From NCBI GenBank assembly GCA_002711845.1, contig PASF01000011.1, positions 186,001 to 250,000 of the forward strand: DNA of 64,000 nt, read 5' to 3'. Source of the DNA: Gammaproteobacteria bacterium (lineage in GTDB: Bacteria; Pseudomonadota; Gammaproteobacteria; Pseudomonadales; Pseudohongiellaceae). The position numbers and the translations under genes were made by a program. Position 1 is the stretch's first letter, and each line of letters begins with the position of its first letter. Below the pieces are notes generated by a model. The model ran no database searches and was not told the origin of the DNA. It saw only the letters and a list, made by a program, of their open reading frames with translations. This document shows positions 55,972-64,000 of the stretch, piece after piece.

Positions 55972-56922
55972 TTACGGGTTGACGTTCACCGTGACGTACT
56001 GGTCGTGGTACAGCCCGCCATCGTCGGCCCTGCCCCACAACACGTACTGGCCGGGCTCGTCAAACGTTACCGTCACTTCATAGATACCATCTTCGGGGAT
56101 GGGTGGCGGTGTCCAGTATGCGCCCCACGGCGAATTGGCGCTGGCACGGGTATCTTCCCAGGGCTTGACCTGCTGGGGAGAGAACATGACGTTGCCTTCA
56201 CCACGATACACATTCCACGACAGGAACAGACCGTTGGTCTTGCCCACGGTGATACGTGAGGGCGCGTTCATGAAACGACGCATCTCCGACGTGGCCGTGC
56301 GACTATCCAGCGGATAGCGGAAATTACCGACATTGCCCGGCGTTGGCAGGCCGTCATCTTCAACCTGCGCACGCAGTGTCAGGGGTTCGCCTACCCGCAC
56401 ATTGCGGATGGTGTCACCGATCACCGAGACTTGCGGGCGGGTATTGGCTCGCGACTCAGGCGTACTGGTACCCGCCCCGAGAGAACCGGTTTCAGACGCA
56501 ATCACCACGCTGTCAACCACATAGTCCTTGGCCAGCGTGGCGTAGGCAGTGCGGGTGACACCGTTCGAGGTTACTGTCCAGGCCAGTTCCTTGTCACCCC
56601 AGTCGGCAGGCACCTGCACCTTGAAGGTGAAGCGATTGCGTCGTGGCAGGAAATGCGTGGGCTGACCGCGGTCGGCCTCCCCCGGCGAGAAGAAATTGTT
56701 CTCGCCGACAGGGACATCCAGTTCCTCTTCCCAGTTTTCGTTGTGATAACCGAACAGGAAGCTGTAGGTGCCATCGTCGTTCTGTTCCCAGCCTTCATAG
56801 GCCACTTCGATGTGCTGACCTTTGCGGTAGGTCTGTGCCGAAGCCGCCACAGACCAGAGCATCGCCACACTCAATACAGTTGCCAGGGCAACAGAGCAGG
56901 TTTTTCCAAAACGTTCCAGCAT
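55972..56922 (-). CDS. Secreted protein paired with the copper monooxygenase-like gene
   Basis: A 316-residue protein with a signal peptide (MLERFGKTCSVALATVLSVAML..ASA). It is beta-rich with Trp/Gly/Asn content and has a segment with FSPQQVKPWEDTR. The C-terminal third resembles an Ig-like domain (IYEVTVTFDEPGQYVLWGRA). The gene starts inside the stop of the 510-residue cytochrome-type gene upstream (one-base overlap), so the two are co-translated. I recognise no catalytic motif. It may be a binding or carrier partner of that enzyme. Confidence 0.6.
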   Translation of the reverse strand: MLERFGKTCSVALATVLSVAMLWSVAASAQTYRKGQHIEVAYEGWEQNDDGTYSFLFGYHNENWEEELDVPVGENNFFSPGEADRGQPTHFLPRRNRFTFKVQVPADWGDKELAWTVTSNGVTRTAYATLAKDYVVDSVVIASETGSLGAGTSTPESRANTRPQVSVIGDTIRNVRVGEPLTLRAQVEDDGLPTPGNVGNFRYPLDSRTATSEMRRFMNAPSRITVGKTNGLFLSWNVYRGEGNVMFSPQQVKPWEDTRASANSPWGAYWTPPPIPEDGIYEVTVTFDEPGQYVLWGRADDGGLYHDQYVTVNVNP

Positions 56923-58454
56923 TACTGTACCTCCGCCCGGCTGATCATGGCCTGGGGCATTTTTTCTTTTTCATCGTCAGTCACGGTGAGGTAATTGATC
57001 ATTGCCTCGGACATTTCGGCTTTTTCTTCGTCGGTCAGCTCAATCGGCGCGACCAGAGGCGCCAGACACAGCGGGCAACCGATCACGTGATCATTGGGTC
57101 CCAGATCCAGGTTTTTGCGACGATTGGTCATTTCCTCAAGGAACTGATCTTCGGTCATCGCGACCCGCATACCCAGGTCAATGAACATGTTGGTCACAGA
57201 ACGGTTACCGGAACCCTGCCAGTTGCGCGGATCAGGCACATTGGAGTTGGTGTCGGTGTTGTTCATGTAGCCGGTGATGTGCAGGACAGTGCCTTCCGGC
57301 AGCAGGGGTGCCGCATCCTCACCAAACGTGTAACCACGGACCCAGTTGTGGTCATAACCCACACAGGACAATGTTTCCACGGTGTAACCCCAGATTGCCT
57401 CCAGGCACATACGCTCGCCCGGGGCGTGCAGGTGCGGCTCGAAGGTGACGATCTTGGTTGGCTGATCCAGCACGGCGTAGGCGTGCAGCTGCTGGTTATC
57501 CTGGTTGCCGGTGATGCTGATGTCGACACCGTTACCCAGGCCAATGCTGACCGGGCGGTACTTGGGCTCATACCCTACCGGATGGAAGCGGAACCCGATC
57601 TCCAGGTGGCCGGTTGTATCTATGCCCGTCGAGTGCAGGTGGACCGAGTTTGACACGACGTGGGAGTTGGCGCGCAACAGACGGCCTCCGTCCTGGTCAA
57701 AAATGTCCGGGTTACGGGCAATCTCGTGCACCGGCCAGGGCACCTGAATGCCTTCCGCCGTGCCGTCGTCGTTGAATACCTGGGTGCTCCAGATCATGTG
57801 GTGGACGATGTTACGACCGCCCACGGTGCCGCCTGCGGCGACCATGTCCAGATCGTTCACTTCACGAATTTCCACTGACTTGACATAGCGGTCCTCGTCC
57901 ATGCCTGTCGGGATGCTGGGAATATCACCCCACCAGTCCGGCGCCCCGCCTTCAACCGTGATGTCTTGGGTGCGGACAATCAGATCCGGTGTACCGGCAG
58001 TCCAGCGCGTGGCGTCATCAAACGCCAGTGGCGCCGGCGCATCCGCGACGTTGCCTTCCGGCACACCGTTGCGGGCCCAGGACGAGATCTTGTCCAGCTC
58101 TTCGTCCGTCAGCGACGGATCCTGCTTGTAATCCTGGATGCCGACGTCCTTTTCTGCATACCACGGTGGCATGGCGCCCGCGCGATCACGCAAATGCGTT
58201 CGGTATTCGATCAGGCCCGCGTATGGCACCACCTCATCGTAGGATACCAGTGACATCGGCGCCACGCCTTCGGGGCGGTGGCAGCTCTGGCAACTGCGCT
58301 GCAAAATCGGCGTGATATCTTTATGGAAGGTCACTTCATCAGTCGCAGACTGCGCTGATACGCTGAGGGGCAACACGAAGCCAGCAGCGGCGACGAGCTT
58401 GATGGCCCAGCCCATAACGGGCGCATTTCGATGGGGGAGTTGCAGTATCCGCAC
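56922..58454 (-). CDS. Cytochrome c / copper type II monooxygenase-like protein
   Basis: The GTG at 58454 is preceded by AAGGAGGTGTCCC, a near-perfect Shine-Dalgarno. The 510-residue protein has a signal peptide and a heme site CQSCHR (Cys55, Cys58, His59). Its copper-enzyme-like part has NIVHHMI (His218-His219), SVHLHSTG (272-274) and FEPHLHAPGERM (341-349). A Met near 423 (SVTNMFI) also resembles the copper-B ligand of peptidylglycine and dopamine beta-monooxygenases. It would oxidise an organic substrate in the periplasm, with the heme domain delivering electrons. The substrate is unknown. Confidence 0.75.
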   Translation of the reverse strand: MRILQLPHRNAPVMGWAIKLVAAAGFVLPLSVSAQSATDEVTFHKDITPILQRSCQSCHRPEGVAPMSLVSYDEVVPYAGLIEYRTHLRDRAGAMPPWYAEKDVGIQDYKQDPSLTDEELDKISSWARNGVPEGNVADAPAPLAFDDATRWTAGTPDLIVRTQDITVEGGAPDWWGDIPSIPTGMDEDRYVKSVEIREVNDLDMVAAGGTVGGRNIVHHMIWSTQVFNDDGTAEGIQVPWPVHEIARNPDIFDQDGGRLLRANSHVVSNSVHLHSTGIDTTGHLEIGFRFHPVGYEPKYRPVSIGLGNGVDISITGNQDNQQLHAYAVLDQPTKIVTFEPHLHAPGERMCLEAIWGYTVETLSCVGYDHNWVRGYTFGEDAAPLLPEGTVLHITGYMNNTDTNSNVPDPRNWQGSGNRSVTNMFIDLGMRVAMTEDQFLEEMTNRRKNLDLGPNDHVIGCPLCLAPLVAPIELTDEEKAEMSEAMINYLTVTDDEKEKMPQAMISRAEVQ

Positions 58455-58697
58455 GGGACACCTCCTTTGTTGTTGTTACTATTGACAGGCTGATTGGAGC
58501 ATGAAAAGTCGATGGTCGTCTTGCTGATTACTGACAATCTCTGACGAATTTCTGAAATTACGTGTATTTCGTCCGGATTTCATCAGCGACACGCTACGCC
58601 AGACGGGCCGGGCATGTTATAAAGTTGCCATCTGGAAAACATCATCTCACATCCGTGCAGCATTTGCTCATGGACGCGGTTCAAGGCAGTAGCAGTC

Positions 58698-59225
58698 ATG
58701 AAAACAGCAGTCAGATCACGTCAAAGACACGCCCGCATGCTTGCCCTGCTTGCCGGCACACTTTTCCTGGTGTGGGGCGCGGGAGCCTTTGCACAACACT
58801 ATTCCCATACCTATCGCTACACTGGCGACGTGGAGATAGATCATATCCCGGACCATGATGAGATCCTGCCGCAGCTTCCAGACAACCTGATTCTGCGTTT
58901 CAGCGCCGGCGTGACCCTGGTCAAACTGACCGTCAAGACTGCCGAAGCCAAGGTGGTCAATATCAACTTCCGCTACAACCCGACTGCCAACCGGGTCTTT
59001 ATCTGGCCCCTGCCGGCGCTGCCCGAGTCCGATTATTACGTCGTTGACTGGGGGGTTATTGACCCCGAGCGCAAGCTGATGTCAGGCCAATTCCTGTTTT
59101 CAGCCGGACCCGATGCCCAACTGCCCAGCAGTCTGGTTACCGAGGAGGACGAAGAGCACATCATGGTGCCTGACTATCGACTGGTAGATCCGTCCAGCTA
59201 TCGGGCAGCGCCGCCCCGCAACTGA
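58698..59225 (+). CDS. CopC-like secreted protein
   Basis: A 175-residue protein with a signal peptide ending AFA-Q. The chain LPDNLILRFSAGVTLVKLTV and the following KVVNINFRYNP and YVVDWGVIDPERKLMSGQFLFSAG are the CopC/YobA beta-sandwich. Histidines are present near the mature N-terminus (HYSHTYRY and DHIPDHDE), as in copper-binding CopC, but the canonical first His is not clear. It is divergent from the copper monooxygenase-like gene with a 243-base gap, which makes a copper-handling role plausible. Confidence 0.7.
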   Translation: MKTAVRSRQRHARMLALLAGTLFLVWGAGAFAQHYSHTYRYTGDVEIDHIPDHDEILPQLPDNLILRFSAGVTLVKLTVKTAEAKVVNINFRYNPTANRVFIWPLPALPESDYYVVDWGVIDPERKLMSGQFLFSAGPDAQLPSSLVTEEDEEHIMVPDYRLVDPSSYRAAPPRN

Positions 59226-59263
59226 ATCATTCTTCGGGCTCTCTCGCCAACCCTGTCAATGAC

Positions 59264-60262
59264 TCAGGGCGTCAGCACCGGAAAATGGCAGGCGACATGA
59301 TGATCGTCAGCTACCGCCTGCATCTGCGGGACTTCATCAGCACACCGCGCCTGAGCGTAGGGACAACGGGTACGAAACCGGCAACCTGACGGCGGATCGG
59401 CTGGCGACGGCAGTTCACCCTGCAGGATCGGCTCGTTGTCTATCGAGGCCTGCTCACGCGCCAGCGGATCCGCGTCGGGAATTGATGCCAGCAGCGCCCG
59501 GGTATAGGGGTGCGCGGGTCGCGCGTAAATGGCGTCGGTGTTGCCGATTTCGCAAAGCTTGCCCAGATACATGACCGCGACCCGATCACTGATGTTTTTC
59601 ACCACGGCCAGATTGTGGGCGATGAACACCATGGTCAGGTGATATCTTGCTTTCATGTCCTCCAGCAGGTTCAGAATCTGTGCCTGCACTGACACATCCA
59701 GTGCCGATACCGGCTCATCACAAATCAGCACATCCGGATCCAGCGCCAGTGACCGCGCAATACAGATACGCTGGCATTGACCACCAGAGAACTGGTGAGG
59801 TCGCCGGTCACCGGCACTGGCTGCGTCCAGCCCGACGGCCGCCATCACTTCATCGACCCGGACGCTGGCGTTGTCGCGGCCCCAGATGGTCAGGCCTTCA
59901 GCAATAATGTCACGCACCCTGCGCCGCGGATTCAGCGACGAAATCGGGTCCTGAAAGATCATTTGCAGCCCGGTCCGTGTTTGTCGCAGGGCCTCACCAC
60001 TCAGGGCCGTCATATCCTGGCTGTTAAACAGGACGCGGCCGGCGGTTGGCGGCGGCAGCTGCATGATGGCGCGCCCGACCGTGGATTTGCCGCAACCGGA
60101 CTCGCCGACCAGACCCAGCGTTTCGCCGCGGGCGACATCAAAGCTGACATCCGTCACCGCCTGAACTGTCTGTTTGCCGACAGCGAAGTTGACACTCAGC
60201 TGTAAAACGCGCAGCACGATATCATCGCGGTCCCGGAGATGACAGGGCGTCTGGTCAGACAT
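59264..60262 (-). CDS. Oligopeptide-type ABC transporter ATPase (OppF-like)
   Basis: The ATG at 60262 overlaps the stop of the upstream ATPase gene by eight bases, so I take it (ATG 60268 is an alternative). The 332-residue ATPase has Walker A VGESGCGKST, LMIFQDPISSLNPRR, the ABC signature FSGGQCQRICIARSLAL and Walker B VLICDEPVSALD. The C-terminal CRFRTRCPYAQARC is the OppF/DppF oligopeptide-specific extension. It energises import with the OppD-like subunit. It is the last gene of the operon. Confidence 0.93.
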   Translation of the reverse strand: MSDQTPCHLRDRDDIVLRVLQLSVNFAVGKQTVQAVTDVSFDVARGETLGLVGESGCGKSTVGRAIMQLPPPTAGRVLFNSQDMTALSGEALRQTRTGLQMIFQDPISSLNPRRRVRDIIAEGLTIWGRDNASVRVDEVMAAVGLDAASAGDRRPHQFSGGQCQRICIARSLALDPDVLICDEPVSALDVSVQAQILNLLEDMKARYHLTMVFIAHNLAVVKNISDRVAVMYLGKLCEIGNTDAIYARPAHPYTRALLASIPDADPLAREQASIDNEPILQGELPSPADPPSGCRFRTRCPYAQARCADEVPQMQAVADDHHVACHFPVLTP

Positions 60263-61298
60263 CGGCATCCTCCCGGGCGGGCGTCTCGGAGATCGGGTAG
60301 AAACACGCATGCCGATGATCGTCTTCACCGTCCACGGCAACGACCGGGGGTGTCTGCTGCCAGCAGCGTGGCTGGGCATACTGACAGCGCGGTGCAAAGG
60401 CACAGCCCGGCGCCGGCTCAACCAGCTGCGGGGGCCGACCGGGGATCGCCTGCAAGCGCGTATGACTGGGGTCGTTGATACGCGGAATGGAATTAAACAA
60501 AGCTTCGGTGTAGGGATGTTTCATGGCAGTAAACAAGGTCTTCGCCGGCGCATATTCCACGACTCTGCCCGCATACATCACGGCAATATGATCGGCCCGG
60601 CTGGCGACCACCCCCAGGTCGTGGGTAATCAGGATCATCGCCATATCATGCTCGCGTTGCAGCCGCGCCAGCAGGTCAAGAATCTGTTTCTGAACCGTGA
60701 CATCGAGTGCCGTGGTGGGCTCATCGGCAATCAGCAGTGATGGGTTGCAGGCCAGTGCGATAGCAATAACAACCCGTTGCCGCATTCCGCCAGAGAGTTG
60801 ATGCGGGAACTGATCAATACGCCTGCTGGCATCGGGTATGCCGACAGCGCCCAGCAACTCAATGGCACGAATACGCGCCTGTTGCCGGTCCAGACCGACA
60901 TGCTGTCGCACAGACTCGGTCAGTTGCACGCTGAGGCGCAGAACCGGATTGAGCGCCGTCATCGGGTCCTGGAAAATCATCGCCATGGCCGGGCCACGCA
61001 GATGCCGACGTTGTTTCTCCGGCATCAGCAGCAGATCCCGGGCCGGCGGCTGATCAGCCTGGAACATCACGCTACCGGCACTGAAGGCGACAGCTCGCCT
61101 GGGCAACAGACCCATCAATGAGCGTGCCATAACACTTTTACCAGAGCCGGATTCACCCACAATGCCCAGCGTCTGTCCACGCGACAGGGCGAAACTGACG
61201 CCTTCAACAGCATGCACCAGGCCCTGACTGCTGTTCAGACGAACCGTCAGCTCATCAACCTGCAGTACCGGCTGTGTGTCTGTCTGGGCATGACTCAC
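60255..61298 (-). CDS. Oligopeptide-type ABC transporter ATPase (OppD-like)
   Basis: A 347-residue ATPase with Walker [16 protein letters not shown], the signature [15 protein letters not shown] and Walker [17 protein letters not shown]. The C-terminal [15 protein letters not shown] is a Cys-rich extension of the OppD/DppD type. It overlaps the permease gene upstream by four bases (ATGA) and the other ATPase downstream. Together they form the two different ATPase halves of one peptide-type importer. Confidence 0.94.
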   Translation of the reverse strand: MSHAQTDTQPVLQVDELTVRLNSSQGLVHAVEGVSFALSRGQTLGIVGESGSGKSVMARSLMGLLPRRAVAFSAGSVMFQADQPPARDLLLMPEKQRRHLRGPAMAMIFQDPMTALNPVLRLSVQLTESVRQHVGLDRQQARIRAIELLGAVGIPDASRRIDQFPHQLSGGMRQRVVIAIALACNPSLLIADEPTTALDVTVQKQILDLLARLQREHDMAMILITHDLGVVASRADHIAVMYAGRVVEYAPAKTLFTAMKHPYTEALFNSIPRINDPSHTRLQAIPGRPPQLVEPAPGCAFAPRCQYAQPRCWQQTPPVVAVDGEDDHRHACFYPISETPAREDADV

Positions 61299-62188
61299 AG
61301 ATTCGACCCCCGGACATCGAAGCGGCTACGCAATCGGTCGCCCACGTAGTTTAGTGACAGTACGGTCAGAAACATCGTCACAGACGGCACCAGCGCCACA
61401 TGAACCGCTGTCGCCAGGTGGCGTTTGCCTTCGGAGATCATGCCTCCCCAGGTCGGCTGCGGTGCCTCTACGCTCAGGCCGAGGAACGCCAGCGCGCTTT
61501 CCACAATAATGACCAGCCCCATGGCCACCAGGCCATACGCGAGAACCGGCAGAATCACATTGGGCAAGACTTCACGCAACAGGATACGCAGCGTGCTGGC
61601 GCCCATGGCACGTGCCGCCAGAACATACTCACGCTGCACCACAGACAGTGTGTTGGCACGGGCGACACGGGCATACGCTGGTATCCACAAAAAGCCGATT
61701 GCCACCGAGATCGCCATCAGACTTTGTCCGATAAACGCCACCAGCGCCAGCAGCAGTACCAGCCAGGGAAAGGCCAGTATGACGTCGAGAACAGCCATCA
61801 GCCCGCGCTCGAAATGCCCGCGGAAGTAACCTGCCAGAACGCCCAGGGTGCCACCTATCACCATACCGATGCATACCGCTGACAGGGCGATGACAACAGA
61901 CACCCGGGAGCCATGTACCAGTCGTGCCAGAATATCGCGCCCCAAACCATCGGCTCCCAGAAGATTGGTCGTCAGGGGGCCGTTCAGGCGATTCGCGATG
62001 ACCGGTTCCAGCGGATCGTTCACTGGCAGCCAGTCGGCAAACACTGCGCACAACGCTACCAGCACAAGCCAGCCGGCGGCAACCCAGAATCCGGGCCCGA
62101 AACCGCGCCCGAACACCTGTCTCGCGGCGGCCGAAAAGCCCTGTGCCCGACTGCGTACAACGCCAGTGTCCGTCAGTTTACTCCGCAT
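61295..62188 (-). CDS. Oligopeptide-type ABC permease (OppC-like)
   Basis: The ATG at 62188 (MRSKLTDTGVV) gives 297 residues and overlaps the upstream permease gene by 11 bases. A charged N-terminus leads to the first helix (WLVLVALCAVFADWL), then the OppC-like segment NLLGADGLGRDILARLVHG and the EAA loop YVLAARAMGASTLRILLREV. Six helices are expected. It forms the channel with the OppB-like subunit. Confidence 0.92.
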   Translation of the reverse strand: MRSKLTDTGVVRSRAQGFSAAARQVFGRGFGPGFWVAAGWLVLVALCAVFADWLPVNDPLEPVIANRLNGPLTTNLLGADGLGRDILARLVHGSRVSVVIALSAVCIGMVIGGTLGVLAGYFRGHFERGLMAVLDVILAFPWLVLLLALVAFIGQSLMAISVAIGFLWIPAYARVARANTLSVVQREYVLAARAMGASTLRILLREVLPNVILPVLAYGLVAMGLVIIVESALAFLGLSVEAPQPTWGGMISEGKRHLATAVHVALVPSVTMFLTVLSLNYVGDRLRSRFDVRGSNL

Positions 62189-63125
62189 AACGCACCCGAG
62201 GATCCAGCAGCGAGTAACACAAATCCACCAGGAAATTGACGACCACGTAGGCGGTGGCAATAAACAGCACAATGCCCTGCACCATCAACAGGTCGCGCTG
62301 CAGAATCGATTGATACAAAAGCCGGCCCACACCGGGCAGGGCAAATATCTCTTCAACAATAATGGCACCGCTGATGACGCCACCCAACTGCAACCCTACC
62401 ACCGTCATCAGGGAAAACGATGACGGGCGCAACGCATGACGCGTGAGAATCAGCCAGTTGGGCAGGCCTTTGGCACGTGCCAGGGTAATGTAGTCCTGTT
62501 GCAGGGTATCAATCAGGTCAGTGCGCAGCAGGCGCATGTACAGCGCCAGCTCAATCATTGCCAGTGACATGGCGGGCAGGATGGCACTGCGCAGGTTCGC
62601 CGTCGGGGAAACAGACAGTGGCACCCAGCCGGTGGCTGGAAACCAGCCCAGGCCCACGGCAAAAATCAGAATCAGGAAAATGGCCATCATGAACCCGGGC
62701 ACGGACATCAGCGCAAAACCGACACCACTGATGCTGCGATCCAGGCGGCTGCCGGCAAAATAGGCGGACACCATGGCCAGCGGAATGGCCAGCACCAGGG
62801 CGATTAAAATCGCCATGACACCAAGCTGGATGGTAACCGGCAGGCGACTGAGGATGGCATCGGTGACCGACTGCCCGGTCATTGGCGAGCGCCCCAGATC
62901 CCCGCCCAGCGCATTGCCCAGCCAGTCGAAATAACGAACCAGCAACGGTCGATCCAGGCCGAGCTCCAGACGCAACTGGGCCACCGCCTCGGGCGAAACC
63001 CCGCCCGCCCCCAAAATCATGACCGCCGGATCACCAGGCAGTAACGAAACCAGCATGAAGGTAAAAAACGAAACCGCGAACAGCGTGCCGAGTAACCACG
63101 GTAGCTTTCTGGTCAGTAACCTCAC
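62178..63125 (-). CDS. Oligopeptide-type ABC permease (OppB-like)
   Basis: A 315-residue permease beginning with the GTG at 63125, two bases after the stop of the binding-protein gene. FAVSFFTFMLVSLLPGDPA is the OppB first-helix signature and ARAKGLPNWLILTRHALR is the EAA loop. Six helices are expected. It sits between the binding protein and the OppC-like subunit. The N-terminus has the usual Arg-rich start. Confidence 0.92.
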   Translation of the reverse strand: MRLLTRKLPWLLGTLFAVSFFTFMLVSLLPGDPAVMILGAGGVSPEAVAQLRLELGLDRPLLVRYFDWLGNALGGDLGRSPMTGQSVTDAILSRLPVTIQLGVMAILIALVLAIPLAMVSAYFAGSRLDRSISGVGFALMSVPGFMMAIFLILIFAVGLGWFPATGWVPLSVSPTANLRSAILPAMSLAMIELALYMRLLRTDLIDTLQQDYITLARAKGLPNWLILTRHALRPSSFSLMTVVGLQLGGVISGAIIVEEIFALPGVGRLLYQSILQRDLLMVQGIVLFIATAYVVVNFLVDLCYSLLDPRVRYAE

Positions 63126-63127
63126 GC

Positions 63128-64000
63128 TTATTCAACCGCCCCCTGTTCGGCCTGCCAGGCCGCATCATCCAACATCCACACCTGGGCCCAGCTGACCTGG
63201 GCCACCGGCATGCCATCACCCAGCGTGCCATCCGGGAAGGTCCAGCCCATGATATTGCGGACTCTGGGCTGCACCGCAACAGCCGCCGGGGTGGAGCCGG
63301 TCCAGGTATTGGGTACCTGCTCGGTGAGCAGCATCATGATGTCTTCAACTGCCGCATAGCGGGCATCGAAGTCCGGCTCCAGGCGCAGGATTTCCACGTT
63401 TTCATCAATGACCGGGTGAGTAAAATTGGTGTAGTTCAGCGGCTGGACATCGGGCTGGCCAAAGTCGTTGCTCAGGATGATATAGGGATCCTGTTCATTA
63501 CTGGTACGCCAGCAACTGATCATGTAATCACCGCTGATCACACTCTGAATCTGTGTCGCCTGCTCTATCTGCCGAAGCCTGACATTAACGCCAACTGCTG
63601 ACCAGAATGCCTGGTACATCTGCGCCAGGTCGATCAGACTTTGCTCGGGCAGACACATCATTTCCACCGACACCGGTTCACCGGGCGCCAGACCGTCGGA
63701 GCGGAGCGGGTCATTGATGTACTCCTCCAGCAATTGGCGGGCCCGCGCCTGGTCGGCCTGAGGCCATGCCGCGGCGACTCGTGGCGAGTACCAGACGCTG
63801 GTTTCATTAAAATACTGCGTCTGCACCGGCGATATGCCGCGCCCGCCCAGGACCTCGACCAGCGCTTCCGGGTCCAGTGCCCAGGCCAGCGCCTGGCGCA
63901 CGCGATAGTCATCAACCGGCGGTACCTGGGCATTGAAGATGGCGCTACCACTGCTGTTGCCAATCTGTTCATACAGATGGATGTCAGACAGGCCTCGCAG
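63128..64000 (-). CDS. Family 5 periplasmic solute-binding protein, C-terminal part
   Basis: The gene runs off the right edge, so 290 codons of the C-terminal part are present and the start is not in the window. The frame is open to base 64000, where it reads IFNAQVPPVDDYRVRQALAW, the conserved lobe-II segment of family 5 (OppA/DppA) binding proteins. It would deliver peptides or a related solute to the permeases encoded downstream. The gap to the OppB-like gene is two bases. The ligand is unknown. Confidence 0.93.
   Translation of the reverse strand: MRGLSDIHLYEQIGNSSGSAIFNAQVPPVDDYRVRQALAWALDPEALVEVLGGRGISPVQTQYFNETSVWYSPRVAAAWPQADQARARQLLEEYINDPLRSDGLAPGEPVSVEMMCLPEQSLIDLAQMYQAFWSAVGVNVRLRQIEQATQIQSVISGDYMISCWRTSNEQDPYIILSNDFGQPDVQPLNYTNFTHPVIDENVEILRLEPDFDARYAAVEDIMMLLTEQVPNTWTGSTPAAVAVQPRVRNIMGWTFPDGTLGDGMPVAQVSWAQVWMLDDAAWQAEQGAVE

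Overview
The window reads as a contiguous piece of a gammaproteobacterial chromosome, probably from a free-living aerobic marine or aquatic species. Lineage evidence is the tgt-yajC-secD-secF block, ribF before ileS, a RegB/RegA-type redox pair, a PanP-type aspartate decarboxylase, MltB- and MltD-like transglycosylases and heme A synthase. GC content looks to be in the high fifties throughout by eye. I see no phage genes, transposases, CRISPR arrays, tRNA or rRNA genes. Genus cannot be fixed from the sequence alone.

Layout. 1-3.9 kb: start of ileS, ribF, two small membrane proteins, an exported hydrolase, a PII protein and a hotdog thioesterase. 3.9-9 kb: an outer-membrane barrel protein, then a BlaI-type repressor and M56 metalloprotease transcribed divergently from a TonB-dependent receptor. 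9-17.6 kb: a methyltransferase-acetyltransferase fusion, regB-regA, a DUF4345-like membrane protein and an RND efflux pair. 17.9-32.6 kb: one eight-gene minus-strand operon (DUF4175-like Gln-rich membrane protein, VWA membrane protein, caspase-like pseudoenzyme, TPR metallopeptidase, DUF4159 protein, MoxR ATPase, DUF58 protein, BatA-type VWA protein). 32.8-40.7 kb: Nudix, GST, acyl-CoA ligase, a DUF3524 glycosyltransferase and two lytic transglycosylases. 40.9-49 kb: panP, secF/secD/yajC/tgt and prfC. 49-55.8 kb: EamA transporter, sulfurtransferase, PAP2 phosphatase, an exported methyltransferase-like protein, a lipoprotein hydrolase with heme A synthase, and a membrane-anchored AraC regulator. 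56-59.2 kb: a cytochrome c/copper monooxygenase-like protein, a secreted partner and a CopC-like protein. 59.3-64 kb: an oligopeptide-type ABC importer cut by the right edge.

The most system-like locus is the MoxR operon. It couples an AAA+ ATPase with three VWA or VWA-like proteins, a predicted gluzincin, a clan-CD fold protein that lacks its catalytic cysteine and a giant coiled-coil membrane protein. Genes overlap or nearly abut along almost all of its length, which suggests one envelope machine. Other points of interest are the BlaI/M56/TonB module, the DUF3524 (queuosine mannosyltransferase-like) gene in the same window as tgt, the copper monooxygenase cluster, and a family of intergenic palindromic repeats with three copies near 38.2 and 47.1-47.3 kb.

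Starts were chosen by ribosome-binding site, family length, signal peptide and overlap with neighbours. Where that was not decisive the entry says so. No database search was run; family names come from recognising motifs.
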